DNA of 64,000 nucleotides from NCBI GenBank assembly GCA_902464275.1, contig CABQIK010000002.1:1-64000 (forward strand). The letters are read 5' to 3'. A program made the position numbers and the translations under genes. The notes beneath the pieces are model-generated. The model was not told the origin of the DNA and did no database searches. It saw only the letters and a list, made by a program, of their open reading frames with translations. This DNA is from an uncultured Alphaproteobacteria bacterium (GTDB taxonomy: Bacteria; Pseudomonadota; Alphaproteobacteria; RF32; CAG-239). Position 1 is the first letter of the stretch; every line of letters starts with the position of its first letter. Positions 27,001 to 35,159 of this stretch are shown one piece after another.

Positions 27001-28314
27001 GGGCAAGGAAACTTAAAAAGTTGGAACACCAACACCACATTTAAGGCCACTTTTGAGCGTCTGCGCGATAAAATTGTGCCGATTGAATTTAAGTGGTCCG
27101 GGCAAATTGACAATCCGCGTTTGGTGGTTGACGGCTCATCGCTTATTAACAAATATAACGCCTATTGGGAACAAGTTGCCAAACAAAAACGCAAAGAGGA
27201 AGAGGCGCGCATTAAAGCTCTTAACACTAAAATGGCAACAACGCAAAAACGTGTTTCAGAAGTTAAGACGCTGATTGATAATGAGATTTTGCCGCGTATT
27301 GAAAAATACAAGCCTTTAAGCAGCAACTCAGATATTAAAAACCAATACAACAGTCATCAAATGCTGGTGGTTGACATAAACAATCAGCTTGAAATGATGC
27401 AGGAAAAGCAGCGCAAAACCTTTACCGATGATGATATTATGCAAATGGACGCCAGGTTAGAATCGTTTATGCCGCAACTTGAAAAAATGCCGCAACAACT
27501 TGATGAAACTTTTGCGTACGATCTTAAAATTCATTCGGGAGCCGAATATAATAACGTTATTAACATTTATGATAACGCCCAAACCAAAGCGGTTAATTAT
27601 CAGCAAGCCCTTAACTCGTATGTGTTGCGCTTGTTGCAGCTTAATTCATTGATTGTTTTGGACCGCGACCCGCATGTTACCGACCATAAGTCGCATATTG
27701 AAGACTCTTTGCGCAAGTTGGAAGATTTGCACAAAGAGGCTAATGATTTGCGCCAACAGATTGAAAAAGCCGAAGAGCTTAACGAGCTTGATAAGCTTTA
27801 CAGAGCAATGAAAGTAATTTCGGAAAAAAGCAACGCAGAATTAAATGTTTTAAATACCAACATGGAAGAGCTGTTTGACTATGCACAAAAACTGGTGCGC
27901 GCGGAAGAAGGCGCAAATTCTGCCCATGAAGACGAGCAAAACTCCGCAGAATCTGAAGAAGAAAACATTGATGATATTGAGGCAAATATTGAAGAAACAG
28001 ACGCGGATACGCCGCTTGTTGAAACCAAACCGGAACCCGCGGCCGAACCGCAAAAGCCTTTATTAAGAGAAATTATTGAAAACCAAACGGAAGAAAACAG
28101 CGAAAATCAGGTTAGCGAATCGGCTAATATTCAAAACAAACCGATTGTTTCATATCGTTCAAAGTTGGCGCCGTCCGGTGTTATTACCCGCGGAAAACAA
28201 GTGATGGAAGTTAAACAAAACAAACTCGGCGAGCAAAACTCTTCGGCTCCGCTTTTAAAACCGCTGACCGAAGACAAACCTCTCAGCGGAGGCACTATAA
28301 AAACCAAATATTAA
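24028..28314 (+). CDS. Very large AsmA-like envelope protein
   Basis: About 1428 residues from the GTG at 24028, which has AGGAGATTTG upstream; an earlier in-frame ATG at 23956 lacks a site. One N-terminal membrane segment (VLKKLFIGLIVVIALIIGGISAY) precedes an AsmA N-terminal domain (GKKIVFAGDVSLSLFPSPYLSAKDIKIYN) and a long beta-rich, groove-like repeat region to about residue 1040, as in AsmA/TamB/YhdP proteins that carry phospholipid between membranes. The C-terminal part is different: a coiled coil (about 1060-1310) and an acidic, disordered tail. That extension is unusual for AsmA. It is monocistronic, with a terminator at 28321. Confidence 0.85.
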   Translation: MLKKLFIGLIVVIALIIGGISAYISTIDWNQHKEKIASRFENITGKKIVFAGDVSLSLFPSPYLSAKDIKIYNSATDTAHPLAVIQEMITDLSLVPLLQGKFVVDNMSLRNPNILMEFDENGKFNWESEINDPDSASFDNVDIAFNSVVLKDASVQIINPGLNLDMTLQNLNADITAQSLRGPYRVDGNFVKNNNPAGFALTFGTLSESFATSLNLVLTHPSSESYARFDGSMLPSNNEIKGNFIVEAKKPSDFINELSGQNILPSDFNYPLAFSIEVSTNKQQIDLSSFILKYGDNTAGAGNVLIPLAPQDGNDKPKIELGFEMTDLDLEPIVAVIKGQLKKYQNMQNKFAPAFDFDLIADVKAVRCLYNNQFAQDFNLQADLINNSLTIKNLSAILPGNTDFRTEGSVFENEKNLSYDFKVKTMSQDFLKLLNWLKIEIKPYSDMAYRNALIDFGLSGNLKQIKVSPLMVNLDKISAEGVVGIINDSRTKLFVIAESESADLDNYLPPISDDEKQLAVDDKIKLMLNKLKFLNDYDVHFEGKFGWLIYNKLKFENVELNLDSENSIVKINNLNIGQAAASDLNLSGQLSGLGVSPTFNNIKYTFNSSDFAEFRKVFGVPVPQMPLITQAKKIKSKGIFTGNMNDINIKTVTNLDRFNSVYAGKIFSYQNKPNFKGKLKFKTSDFTRFVQQTGFNYNPKNMPANIFTFLGDVQGSADNWKATGIDAFVGTDNFKGDIAVNSAAERSVITADITANKFEFDRFFYNPTGTGSKISKPIIAANNSSFFAKPELETAEINYGWLKGFDLNGKFKIGTLSYNTQSVKNFDTALSLHNGNIKAERFSFNQNGGEISGAFEIDTSKTPVIKGSADFKNFSITNAGGSKYAFIGGDLRAKAEFEAPATSVAEAFNQLNAKISVDVDNAVFKGWDMEFIEDDLSTRTRSDKLFDMLFSNLQKGESRFEVVGAEINIVNGNYSFKDALMASGLVTIDVNGQGNLKSWNTNTTFKATFERLRDKIVPIEFKWSGQIDNPRLVVDGSSLINKYNAYWEQVAKQKRKEEEARIKALNTKMATTQKRVSEVKTLIDNEILPRIEKYKPLSSNSDIKNQYNSHQMLVVDINNQLEMMQEKQRKTFTDDDIMQMDARLESFMPQLEKMPQQLDETFAYDLKIHSGAEYNNVINIYDNAQTKAVNYQQALNSYVLRLLQLNSLIVLDRDPHVTDHKSHIEDSLRKLEDLHKEANDLRQQIEKAEELNELDKLYRAMKVISEKSNAELNVLNTNMEELFDYAQKLVRAEEGANSAHEDEQNSAESEEENIDDIEANIEETDADTPLVETKPEPAAEPQKPLLREIIENQTEENSENQVSESANIQNKPIVSYRSKLAPSGVITRGKQVMEVKQNKLGEQNSSAPLLKPLTEDKPLSGGTIKTKY

Positions 28315-28320
28315 AATTAA

Positions 28321-28350
28321 AATACCGGATTTACTTCCGGTATTTTTTTT
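28321..28350 (+). terminator. Terminator after the AsmA-like gene
   Basis: AATACCGGA-TTTAC-TTCCGGTATT followed by eight T, directly after the stop codon. Confidence 0.85.
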
Positions 28351-28441
28351 GAGTTGATATTTTGCAAAATGGCGGTTGCTTTATAAAAAATATATGATAT
28401 ATTTTAGTACATAATATTAACCTAATTATTCGGAGTATGAA

Positions 28442-29332
28442 ATGTTTTGCAAACCTGAAGTTTGTATTCTTCCAGTTGCAGGTTTATCAACCCGCAACCT
28501 TCCCGCAACCAAAGTTTTACACAAAGGTTTTTTAACCTTAAATAACCTGCCGATTATTCAATACGCGGTTGAATGTTGTCGTGAAATCGGCGTTAAAGAG
28601 ATTATTTTTATTTACAGTGACCAATCTTGCAAATATCTGTTTGAAAAATATTTTGCCCCCTACCCCTGGCTTGAAGAGCATTTGGCTAAAAAGGGCAAAA
28701 CGGATTTACTTAAAGCCATGCAAGACATTATTCCGGAAGGAATGAAGTTTTCATTTGCCGAGCAAAAAGAACCTTTAGGCAACGGACACGCTATTTTAAT
28801 GGCCAAAGAGTTAGTCGGCAAACGCGACTTTATTGTTATGTGGCCTGATGATATTTACATCAACTTCCACGGTGAAGGAATTTTAAAACAACTCTGCGAC
28901 ATTTATGAAAAAACCGGCGGCGTGGTTGAAAACATTATGGAATTTCCGCGTGAAGAAATGACCAGATACGGCGCTTTGGTCGGCGCGGTGCGCGAAGGCA
29001 GAACCGTTCATGCCCGCGGCTTGGTTGAAAAACCGAAACTTGAAGAAGTTCCGTCTAACTATGCCAGCATGGGGCCATACATTTTGCCGAATGTGGTAAT
29101 GGATATTTTACCGGAAGTTAAAAACGGCTCCAACGGCGAAATTAATTTGACCGATGCCATTAATTTGGCGGTTGAACGCGGCGAACCGCTGACCGGCGTT
29201 TTGTGCAGCGGCTTGCGTTTTGACTGCGGCACCAATGACGAGTTGGCAAAATCTAACTTAAAACTTTCATTGATGTGCAACCCCAAATTGCGCGCTTACG
29301 CCAAAGAGCTGCTTGATACTATTTTGGTTTAA
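28442..29332 (+). CDS. galU: UTP-glucose-1-phosphate uridylyltransferase
   Basis: A 296-residue nucleotidyltransferase. The N-terminus CILPVAGLSTRNLPATKVLHKG is the GalU nucleotide loop, with Ser in place of the usual Gly (GLGTR) and KVLHKG where KAIPKE is usual. Later motifs are QKEPLGNGHAI, MWPDDIYI, RYGALVGAV, GLVEKP, MGPYILPNVV and LRFDCGTNDELAKSN. It makes UDP-glucose from UTP and glucose-1-phosphate for LPS and exopolysaccharide. An AT-rich promoter region (TATATT) and GGAG lie upstream. Confidence 0.9.
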   Translation: MFCKPEVCILPVAGLSTRNLPATKVLHKGFLTLNNLPIIQYAVECCREIGVKEIIFIYSDQSCKYLFEKYFAPYPWLEEHLAKKGKTDLLKAMQDIIPEGMKFSFAEQKEPLGNGHAILMAKELVGKRDFIVMWPDDIYINFHGEGILKQLCDIYEKTGGVVENIMEFPREEMTRYGALVGAVREGRTVHARGLVEKPKLEEVPSNYASMGPYILPNVVMDILPEVKNGSNGEINLTDAINLAVERGEPLTGVLCSGLRFDCGTNDELAKSNLKLSLMCNPKLRAYAKELLDTILV

Positions 29333-29356
29333 TTTAAGGCGTTTGACTTAAATTCA

Positions 29357-29388
29357 GCCCGCCGATTTTATACCGGCGGGTTTTATTT
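29357..29388 (+). terminator. Terminator after galU
   Basis: CCCGCCG-ATTTTATAC-CGGCGGG followed by TTTTATTTT. Confidence 0.85.
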
Positions 29389-29391
29389 TGC

Positions 29392-29483
29392 GCAACTTAT
29401 GCACAGCGCGGACTCGTAAATATTGCAAAAAAAAAACGCGAGCTAAAATCTTCTCAAAATTAACTTTTGAGGAGATTTTAGCT
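29392..29483 (+). promoter_or_regulatory. Conserved upstream block of pilin cassette 4
   Basis: TTATGCACA (29397-29405), 11-nt spacer, TAAATATTGC, A10, hairpin 29441-29483 pairing AGCTAAAATCTTCTCAAAA with TTTTGAGGAGATTTTAGCT. The block begins immediately after the galU terminator T run. Confidence 0.8.
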
Positions 29484-30125
29484 ATGAAATCAGAAAATGG
29501 TCGTTCTATGGTGGAAATGCTCGGCGTATTAGCAATTATCGGCGTTCTGTCCGTTGGGGCGATTGCCGGTTATTCTAAAGCCATGTTCAAGTACAAGCTT
29601 AACAAACATGCGGAACAGATGAATACGCTGATTAATGCCGTGGCGCGCAATGTGCACAACTTTAATAATATCGGCGGTAGCACAACCATAGTGCCGTATC
29701 TTGTCAAAATGGGTGAAATTCCGACTGAAATGGTAAAAACAAACGTCAATAATTTTGTATATGATATTTTCGGGCAAGCTTGGCTGATTTTCATCGCCAG
29801 TGATGCTCAAAACATTTTGCTTTCATCATATTCAACTAAAGGCGCATCATCACTTACCGCCAAATCAGCCGACAATTTGGAAATTTGCAAAAACATATTG
29901 CTCGCCGCCAAAGAAAATCATGACAGTATTGTAAGAGTTTATTCAGTCAGCAACCATAATACCAGTGATGAAAAACAAAAAACACTATACGGTGATACTC
30001 TTTGTAATACAGATCGCACTTGCTTAAAAGATGTGAGTTTAAATGACATTTATGATTTTTGCACTAAACATTACGGCATAAACTCCGCATCAGGCACAGA
30101 ACTTGCCATAACTTGGCAACGGTAA
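29484..30125 (+). CDS. Type IV prepilin-like protein, cassette copy 4
   Basis: A 213-residue prepilin-like protein with leader MKSENG and mature RSMVEMLGVLAIIGVLS. A longer in-frame reading from 29388 would run through the promoter block and hairpin, so the ATG at 29484 is chosen. The body is of the MNTLINAVARNVHNFNN / KMGEIPTEMV group (copies 2, 5, 8), and its first 110 residues are close to copy 5. It has the ICKNILLAAKENHDSI helix and LYGDTLC...CLKDVSLNDIYDFC. It converges with the MNT/HEPN pair 9 bp downstream. Confidence 0.88.
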   Translation: MKSENGRSMVEMLGVLAIIGVLSVGAIAGYSKAMFKYKLNKHAEQMNTLINAVARNVHNFNNIGGSTTIVPYLVKMGEIPTEMVKTNVNNFVYDIFGQAWLIFIASDAQNILLSSYSTKGASSLTAKSADNLEICKNILLAAKENHDSIVRVYSVSNHNTSDEKQKTLYGDTLCNTDRTCLKDVSLNDIYDFCTKHYGINSASGTELAITWQR

Positions 30126-30134
30126 TTAACCGGA

Positions 30135-30428
30135 TTATAATTTAACTAAATCAGGCTTTATACGTTCATAAAAACTCGGCTCTGTTTGGTGATAATCGGT
30201 AAAATTAACAATATACGGCAAACGGCTTTCATCAAACTTATATTTAAGTTCTTGCAGTTGTTCAGGTTTAACGGCGTGATTCCCCTTAATTAAAATATCT
30301 AAATCTGAAACCGCGCTATAATTGCCTTTAACACGCGAGCCGTAAGCAAAAAAATTATATTCCGGTTTATAGGCGCTTAAAATATCTGCAATAATTTTTG
30401 CTTCTGCCGGTAAAACTCCCGCTATCAT
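30135..30428 (-). CDS. MNT-type nucleotidyltransferase domain protein (MntA-like)
   Basis: A 97-residue minimal nucleotidyltransferase. The pol-beta-type active site is YGSRVKGNYSAVSDLDILI (GS..., SDxD), with a third acidic position probably in YIVNFTDYH. Its start overlaps the stop of the upstream HEPN-type gene (TAATG). MNT/HEPN pairs act as toxin-antitoxin modules in which MntA AMPylates or otherwise silences the HEPN RNase; that role here is inferred from the pairing. Confidence 0.8.
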   Translation of the reverse strand: MIAGVLPAEAKIIADILSAYKPEYNFFAYGSRVKGNYSAVSDLDILIKGNHAVKPEQLQELKYKFDESRLPYIVNFTDYHQTEPSFYERIKPDLVKL

Positions 30429-30844
30429 TACACTAAAACCTTATCAAACGAGTTTATTAAAAAATTAACATCAGCAATGAATGCCGGCAAAACAGGCAAT
30501 AAATCGCGCGCCTTTTCAATGTTGTATTCATGCGAGGTATTATTGCGTTGAGCATAGTAATTTTTCCAGTTTTCCCAATCAGGAATCATGGCATAGCCCT
30601 GCATAAGCCGGAAAATATTATTAACGGTTAATTCTTTATCTTCTTTGGCATACTCAAGTTTTAAATAACGCCGCATAAGCTTTAATGACGTTTCAAGCGT
30701 ATACTCAAAGCGTTTTACACACGAATCGGCAACAATACCGGCCATTAAAGCATCAGACTGTTCGCGAGTGTATACCTGCCAACTTTCTTGCAATGTGGCT
30801 ATGGCATTTCGTAAAATATTAATATCAAATTCGGACTTATTCAT
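30428..30844 (-). CDS. HEPN/nucleotidyltransferase-substrate-binding protein (HI0074 family)
   Basis: A 138-residue all-helical protein of the HI0074/HEPN type, upstream partner of the MNT gene with one-base overlap. Visible features are IATLQESWQVYTREQSDALM, DSCVKRFEYTLETSLKLMRRYL and YAQRNNTSHEYN. The RNxxxH-like motif (RNNTSH) is the candidate RNase site of HEPN toxins, though HI0074-type partners are sometimes described as substrate-binding subunits. The pair sits between pilins 4 and 5. Confidence 0.78.
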   Translation of the reverse strand: MNKSEFDINILRNAIATLQESWQVYTREQSDALMAGIVADSCVKRFEYTLETSLKLMRRYLKLEYAKEDKELTVNNIFRLMQGYAMIPDWENWKNYYAQRNNTSHEYNIEKARDLLPVLPAFIADVNFLINSFDKVLV

Positions 30845-30909
30845 TAAACACCTCTGTTAAATCAGAGTTTACAAAATATATTTTACAGTTGCAAGCAAAA
30901 ATCCCGAAT

Positions 30910-31002
30910 ACAACTTATGCACAGCGAAGACTCGTAAATATTGCAAAAAAAAAACGGGAGATAATATTATTTTAAAAGTAACATTTTGAGGAGATTTTTA
31001 TC
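30910..31002 (+). promoter_or_regulatory. Upstream block of pilin cassette 5 with altered hairpin
   Basis: TTATGCACA (30915-30923), 11-nt spacer, TAAATATTGC and A10 are intact. The hairpin differs: GGGAGATAATATTATTTTAAAA replaces the usual anti-Shine-Dalgarno strand. The outer GATAA/TTATC still pair (a compensatory C-to-A and G-to-T change), but GAGGAG (30988-30993) is no longer opposite CTTCTC. Confidence 0.78.
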
Positions 31003-31662
31003 ATGAAATCAGAAAATGGCAGAAGTATGGTGGAAATGCTTGGCGTTCTTGCTATCATCGGGGTGCTGAGCGTTGGGGCGATTGCCGGTTACAGCAAAGC
31101 CATGTTCAAATACAAACTTAACAAACACGCTGAGCAAATGAACACGCTGATTAATGCGGTTGCGCGCAACGTGCATAGCTTTGATAATCTGCACAGTAAC
31201 GGCTCGCCAAACGTTCTAACCCCTATTTTTATAAAAATGGGTGAAATTCCAACTGAAATGGTGAAAACAAATGTCAATAATTTTGTGTATGACATTTTCG
31301 GACAGCAATGGCAGATATTTATATCTTCAACCGATACAACCATGTTTTTAACCTCGTGGCTTGAAAACGGTTCGTCATTTTTATCTTCGTCTTCACCTGA
31401 CGGCTTAGCAATCTGCCAGAATATTTTGATTGCCGCTAAAGAAAATTCAGATAGCATAAATAGAATCGCGGCAACTTCAGCTAACTCAGATTCCGATATT
31501 CAAAACGATGATGCAACCTCTCATTATTTATACGGAGATAACTATTGTTCTGCTAATAGAAGATGCCTTAAAAACTTAACATTAGATGATATTTACACAA
31601 CTTGTTCAGATCATGTAAAAGGCGGTAAAGCGGCGTTTCAACTTATGTGGAGACGCAATTAA
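31003..31662 (+). CDS. Type IV prepilin-like protein, cassette copy 5
   Basis: A 219-residue prepilin-like protein, leader MKSENG, mature RSMVEMLGVLAIIGVLS. Close to copy 4 up to about residue 110 (MNTLINAVARNVHSFDN, KMGEIPTEMVKTNVNNFVYDIFGQ), then it diverges, with a Ser-rich SFLSSSSPDGL stretch also found in copy 8. It keeps ICQNILIAAKEN and LYGDNYC..N.RCLKNLTLDDIYTTC. This is the one copy whose Shine-Dalgarno appears unpaired, so it may be the most freely translated member. Confidence 0.88.
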   Translation: MKSENGRSMVEMLGVLAIIGVLSVGAIAGYSKAMFKYKLNKHAEQMNTLINAVARNVHSFDNLHSNGSPNVLTPIFIKMGEIPTEMVKTNVNNFVYDIFGQQWQIFISSTDTTMFLTSWLENGSSFLSSSSPDGLAICQNILIAAKENSDSINRIAATSANSDSDIQNDDATSHYLYGDNYCSANRRCLKNLTLDDIYTTCSDHVKGGKAAFQLMWRRN

Positions 31663-31670
31663 CCGCAGAC

Positions 31671-31709
31671 AAAAACCCCTGAAACGATTAAGTTTCAGGG
31701 GTTTTATTT
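31671..31709. terminator. Bidirectional terminator between pilin 5 and the exported protein
   Basis: AACCCCTGAAAC-GATTAA-GTTTCAGGGGTT with A and T runs on the two sides. Confidence 0.85.
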
Positions 31710-31720
31710 GCATTAAAAAA

Positions 31721-32482
31721 TTACAAAATTACATATTCAATACGGTTGTAACCGGCTGAAATTACGTTAATTTTGAATCCGTTAATTTCAATATTCTGCG
31801 AATCAAACGGGAAAGTGTATTCTTCCGCAATCGGCTCTTCGCCGAAGGTGGTGAAGGTAAACTTCATAACACCATCGTCAATGCCGTTGTAGCGCAATTC
31901 ATAACCTGATAAAACTTCAGTATTTTCAGCGCGGGTATTTACCACCGGCGTAAAGACAACATCTTCCGGTTCAACAAAGAACTGAATATCTAAGATTGCC
32001 AAACGACCGTCAACGATGCGTCCGATGTGATTATAAACACTGCCATCGCCGTCAATTAACAAAATGTCACCGGCTTTGTTTTGACGAACCAACAAATACG
32101 GTTCACCTTTTAAGTAAACTTCGCCAAATGCCTCATAATTGCTCTTCTTTTTAATAAAGAGCGGAGTGTAACTTGAGCTTAAAACCGCATCTTTGTTTAC
32201 GGTTAAAACTTCAGAGGCGTAAAAATCAGTGCGGCGGGTTTTGCTAAAGAGCATAACATCGTTTAATTTGGTAACCAAAACCTGATTACGCTCAATTTTA
32301 TCTTCAGTAACGGTTTTGCTTTCAGTTAAATATTCTTCGCCTTGTTTAGAATCGTAATAAAAAATCTTTTCAGTCTGCCATACCTGAAAATATTTATTAC
32401 GTCCGCTGAAAATATCCATATCTCCGGCGTAAACACAAGCCGCGAGCATAGAAACCGATAACATAGCTAAAATTTTTTTCAT
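31721..32482 (-). CDS. Uncharacterised exported 253-residue protein
   Basis: It begins MKKILAMLSVSMLAACVYAGDMD. This may be a lipoprotein signal (LAAC lipobox, Cys16) or an ordinary signal peptide cut after YAG. The rest looks beta-rich, with strands such as YLKGEPYLLVRQNKAGDILL and GFKINVISAGYNRIEYVIL. I do not recognise the family. The ATG at 32482 is used; longer in-frame starts would overlap the prmA promoter region. It is divergent from prmA. Confidence 0.65.
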   Translation of the reverse strand: MKKILAMLSVSMLAACVYAGDMDIFSGRNKYFQVWQTEKIFYYDSKQGEEYLTESKTVTEDKIERNQVLVTKLNDVMLFSKTRRTDFYASEVLTVNKDAVLSSSYTPLFIKKKSNYEAFGEVYLKGEPYLLVRQNKAGDILLIDGDGSVYNHIGRIVDGRLAILDIQFFVEPEDVVFTPVVNTRAENTEVLSGYELRYNGIDDGVMKFTFTTFGEEPIAEEYTFPFDSQNIEINGFKINVISAGYNRIEYVIL

Positions 32483-32571
32483 AGGAATAATCTCTTTTTT
32501 AGTGTTTAAACATCTGCATAAATGTAATATAACTTGATTTAGTAAATAAAATGATAACAAACGGAGAAAAT

Positions 32572-33453
32572 ATGAATAACAAATTTTCAAGCTGTGTTTT
32601 GGTTAAATTTGCGCCGCAAAGCACCACTCCGCCTGAACTTGCCGACTTTTTAGACGAATATTTCGGGGTGACCGCCTGCAACTATGCCGATGACGGCACG
32701 GAAGAATATGTGGGCTACGCCGACACCTCTTTTTCAGCTGATGATTTAATTTCAGCAGCTCATGCGCAAAATATCAGCTTGCCGCCTTTTACCACTGAAA
32801 AGCTTGAAAATAAAAACTGGCTGACCGCCAATGTAATTAAATTCGCTCCGTTTGAAGCGGCGGATTTTTGCATTTACGGCGTGCATGAGCCGCAAGCGCC
32901 TGCAACCGACAAACTTCCCATTAAAATTTACGCTGCCACCGCGTTTGGCTCCTCACACCAAACCACCCGCTGTTGCCTGCAGGCTATCAGCGACTTAAAT
33001 GCCCTGCACGCGCCGCATCAAAAAATTTTAGACATCGGCACCGGTTCCGGTATTTTATCACTTGCCTGCGCCAAGCTTTGGGCTAAAGACAATCCGCAAA
33101 TTGTGGCCGGGGATATTGATATTGAAGCCGTTAATGTTACCGCGCAAAACGCCTTTGACAACAATTTGGAACAATTTTTACAAGTTACGCAAAGCGATGG
33201 TTATCAGGCGGAGCTGATTACGCAAAACGCTCCGTACGATATTATCATGGCTAACATTTTAGCCCGTCCCTTAATTGAAATGGCGCCCGATTTAGCTGAA
33301 AACTTAAAGCAAGGCGGCTATTGCATTTTATCCGGATTTGTGGAAGACCAAACCGACTGGGTGGTATCCGCTCATCAAAAAGAAGGACTATCACTCGTCA
33401 AAACCTACCAAATTGACAACTGGCGCGCCGTTATTATGGAGAAACAAGCATGA
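32572..33453 (+). CDS. prmA: Ribosomal protein L11 methyltransferase
   Basis: About 293 residues from the ATG at 32572, which has ACGGAGAAAA upstream. The N-terminal half is a divergent substrate-binding domain; the C-terminal half is a SAM methyltransferase with motif I ILDIGTGSGILSLACAKL, motif II AGDIDIEAV and motif IV YDIIMANILARPLIEMAP, typical of PrmA (NILA). It trimethylates L11 lysines and the N-terminus. It overlaps the next gene by 4 bp (ATGA). Confidence 0.92.
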   Translation: MNNKFSSCVLVKFAPQSTTPPELADFLDEYFGVTACNYADDGTEEYVGYADTSFSADDLISAAHAQNISLPPFTTEKLENKNWLTANVIKFAPFEAADFCIYGVHEPQAPATDKLPIKIYAATAFGSSHQTTRCCLQAISDLNALHAPHQKILDIGTGSGILSLACAKLWAKDNPQIVAGDIDIEAVNVTAQNAFDNNLEQFLQVTQSDGYQAELITQNAPYDIIMANILARPLIEMAPDLAENLKQGGYCILSGFVEDQTDWVVSAHQKEGLSLVKTYQIDNWRAVIMEKQA

Positions 33454-35129
33454 AATTATCTGACTTGCAACAACAATTAAAGCAAAACAAAATACCGGCT
33501 TATTTACTCACCCGCAATAATATGTTTTGGGGCGAAGATGTTTTGCCGTCTGAAAATAAGATTATGGAATTAAGCGGTTTTACCGGTTCTGCCGCCATTA
33601 TGCTGATAACGCCTGAAAACGCATGGTTGTTAGTTGACAGCAGATATTCCATTCAGGCGCGGAAAGAGACGGACGCCTCGCAAATCACGGTGGTTGACAG
33701 CACCGACGGGCTTAATGACGTGCTCAATTTGTGTAAACAAAACAATATTGACAAGCTCGCGTATAATCCGTGGTGTCTGCCGGTTTCCGCAGTTAATTTT
33801 ATTAAACGGGCTTCCTTACTTACATTAATTGCCGAGCCTGATTTAATCTGCGGAATTTTAAGCGATGAACCGGTAAACGTATTTATTCATGATGTTAAAT
33901 ATTGCGGAAAAACAGCTGAAGAAAAATGCCATGAGGTTGCCAACGCTTTTAGCGATTCTGCCGACGCTATGCTGATTTGCAATCCGGCGCAAGTTTCATG
34001 GCTGCTTAACTTACGCTCGCACACTCTGCCCGACACGCCGATTTTGCGCGCTTTTGCGCTTTTGCACCGTGACGGCAGCGCGTTTGCTTACGCTGATAAC
34101 TGCACTTTTAGCGGCATTAAACCAGTTGCGGAATTATTTACTGATTTACAGCAACTTGCCGGTAAAAAAGTTGCCGTTGACCTTCATACCACTCCGCAAT
34201 ATGTTTTTGATAAGCTGCATAATATTAAAACTGTTCAGCTGCAATCCAATCCGTTGCTTGAATTGAAACTTAACAAAAACCCCACTGAATTGGAAGGTTT
34301 TCGCAATGCGCATATTCGTGACGGAATTGCCGTAACCAAATTTTTATATTGGCTTGAACAAAATCGGCACGGGCTGCACGAACTTGACGTTGTGGAAAAA
34401 TTAAAACAATTCCGGCAAAAGCAAAACTTATTTTTTTCCGACAGTTTCGGCACTATTGCCGCAAGCGCTGCCAATGCCGCGATTGTGCATTATCAACCGA
34501 ACGGCACACACAACGCTCAGTTAAACAACAATTCTGTTTTGTTGCTTGACAGCGGCGCCCAATATTTTGACGGCACTACCGACGTTACTCGCACCATTGC
34601 GCTCGGCACCCCGCCGGAAGAAATTAAAACAGCCTTCACCGAAGTTCTGAAAGCTCACATTGCTTTGGCAAGCGCTGTTTTTCCCGCAAACACGCCGGCT
34701 TCGGCGCTTGACGCCGTTTGCCGTTTGCCGCTGTGGAAATCCGGCAAAGATTATCGTCACGGCACCGGACACAGCGTCGGACACTTTTCTGATGTGCACG
34801 AGTCACCGTTCGGGCTTAGCCCGCGCTGCCATATGCCGATAAAAGAAAATTATATTACATCAATTGAACCGGGGGTTTATTTTGAGGGCAAATTCGGTAT
34901 CCGAATTGAAAACTTAGCCTATGCCGCAAAAGCGGAATACGAAGGATTTTTACAATTCAAAAACCTAACCTTAATACCTATTGATAAACGCCTGATTAAT
35001 CCATATATGTTAAGCGTAGGGGAACAGAGCTGGCTTAATAGTTACCACCGACAAGTGCTTAGCTGTTTGGCTCCTTATATGAATGCTGCTGAAAAAGAGT
35101 GGCTTTGCAAAGCTTGTTCCCCTCTTTGA
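33450..35129 (+). CDS. Xaa-Pro aminopeptidase (M24B)
   Basis: A 559-residue aminopeptidase P of the long, three-domain type (two creatinase-like N-terminal domains and a C-terminal pita-bread domain). Metal ligands are recognisable: Asp in LLLDSGAQY and GTTDVTRTI, His in HGTGHSVGHFSDVHE, Glu in SIEPGVY and IRIENLAY. It removes N-terminal residues preceding proline. It is translationally coupled to prmA (4-bp overlap) and ends with a Cys-containing tail (KEWLCKACSPL). Confidence 0.92.
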   Translation: MKLSDLQQQLKQNKIPAYLLTRNNMFWGEDVLPSENKIMELSGFTGSAAIMLITPENAWLLVDSRYSIQARKETDASQITVVDSTDGLNDVLNLCKQNNIDKLAYNPWCLPVSAVNFIKRASLLTLIAEPDLICGILSDEPVNVFIHDVKYCGKTAEEKCHEVANAFSDSADAMLICNPAQVSWLLNLRSHTLPDTPILRAFALLHRDGSAFAYADNCTFSGIKPVAELFTDLQQLAGKKVAVDLHTTPQYVFDKLHNIKTVQLQSNPLLELKLNKNPTELEGFRNAHIRDGIAVTKFLYWLEQNRHGLHELDVVEKLKQFRQKQNLFFSDSFGTIAASAANAAIVHYQPNGTHNAQLNNNSVLLLDSGAQYFDGTTDVTRTIALGTPPEEIKTAFTEVLKAHIALASAVFPANTPASALDAVCRLPLWKSGKDYRHGTGHSVGHFSDVHESPFGLSPRCHMPIKENYITSIEPGVYFEGKFGIRIENLAYAAKAEYEGFLQFKNLTLIPIDKRLINPYMLSVGEQSWLNSYHRQVLSCLAPYMNAAEKEWLCKACSPL

Positions 35130-35159
35130 TTTATAATCAAATCAGTTAAGGAGGCAAAA

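Noticed and set aside
29529..29810. Antisense frame in pilin 4 (and similar in pilins 5, 8 and 9)
   Set aside because: It recurs only because the pilin N-terminal codons recur; there is no separate start signal.
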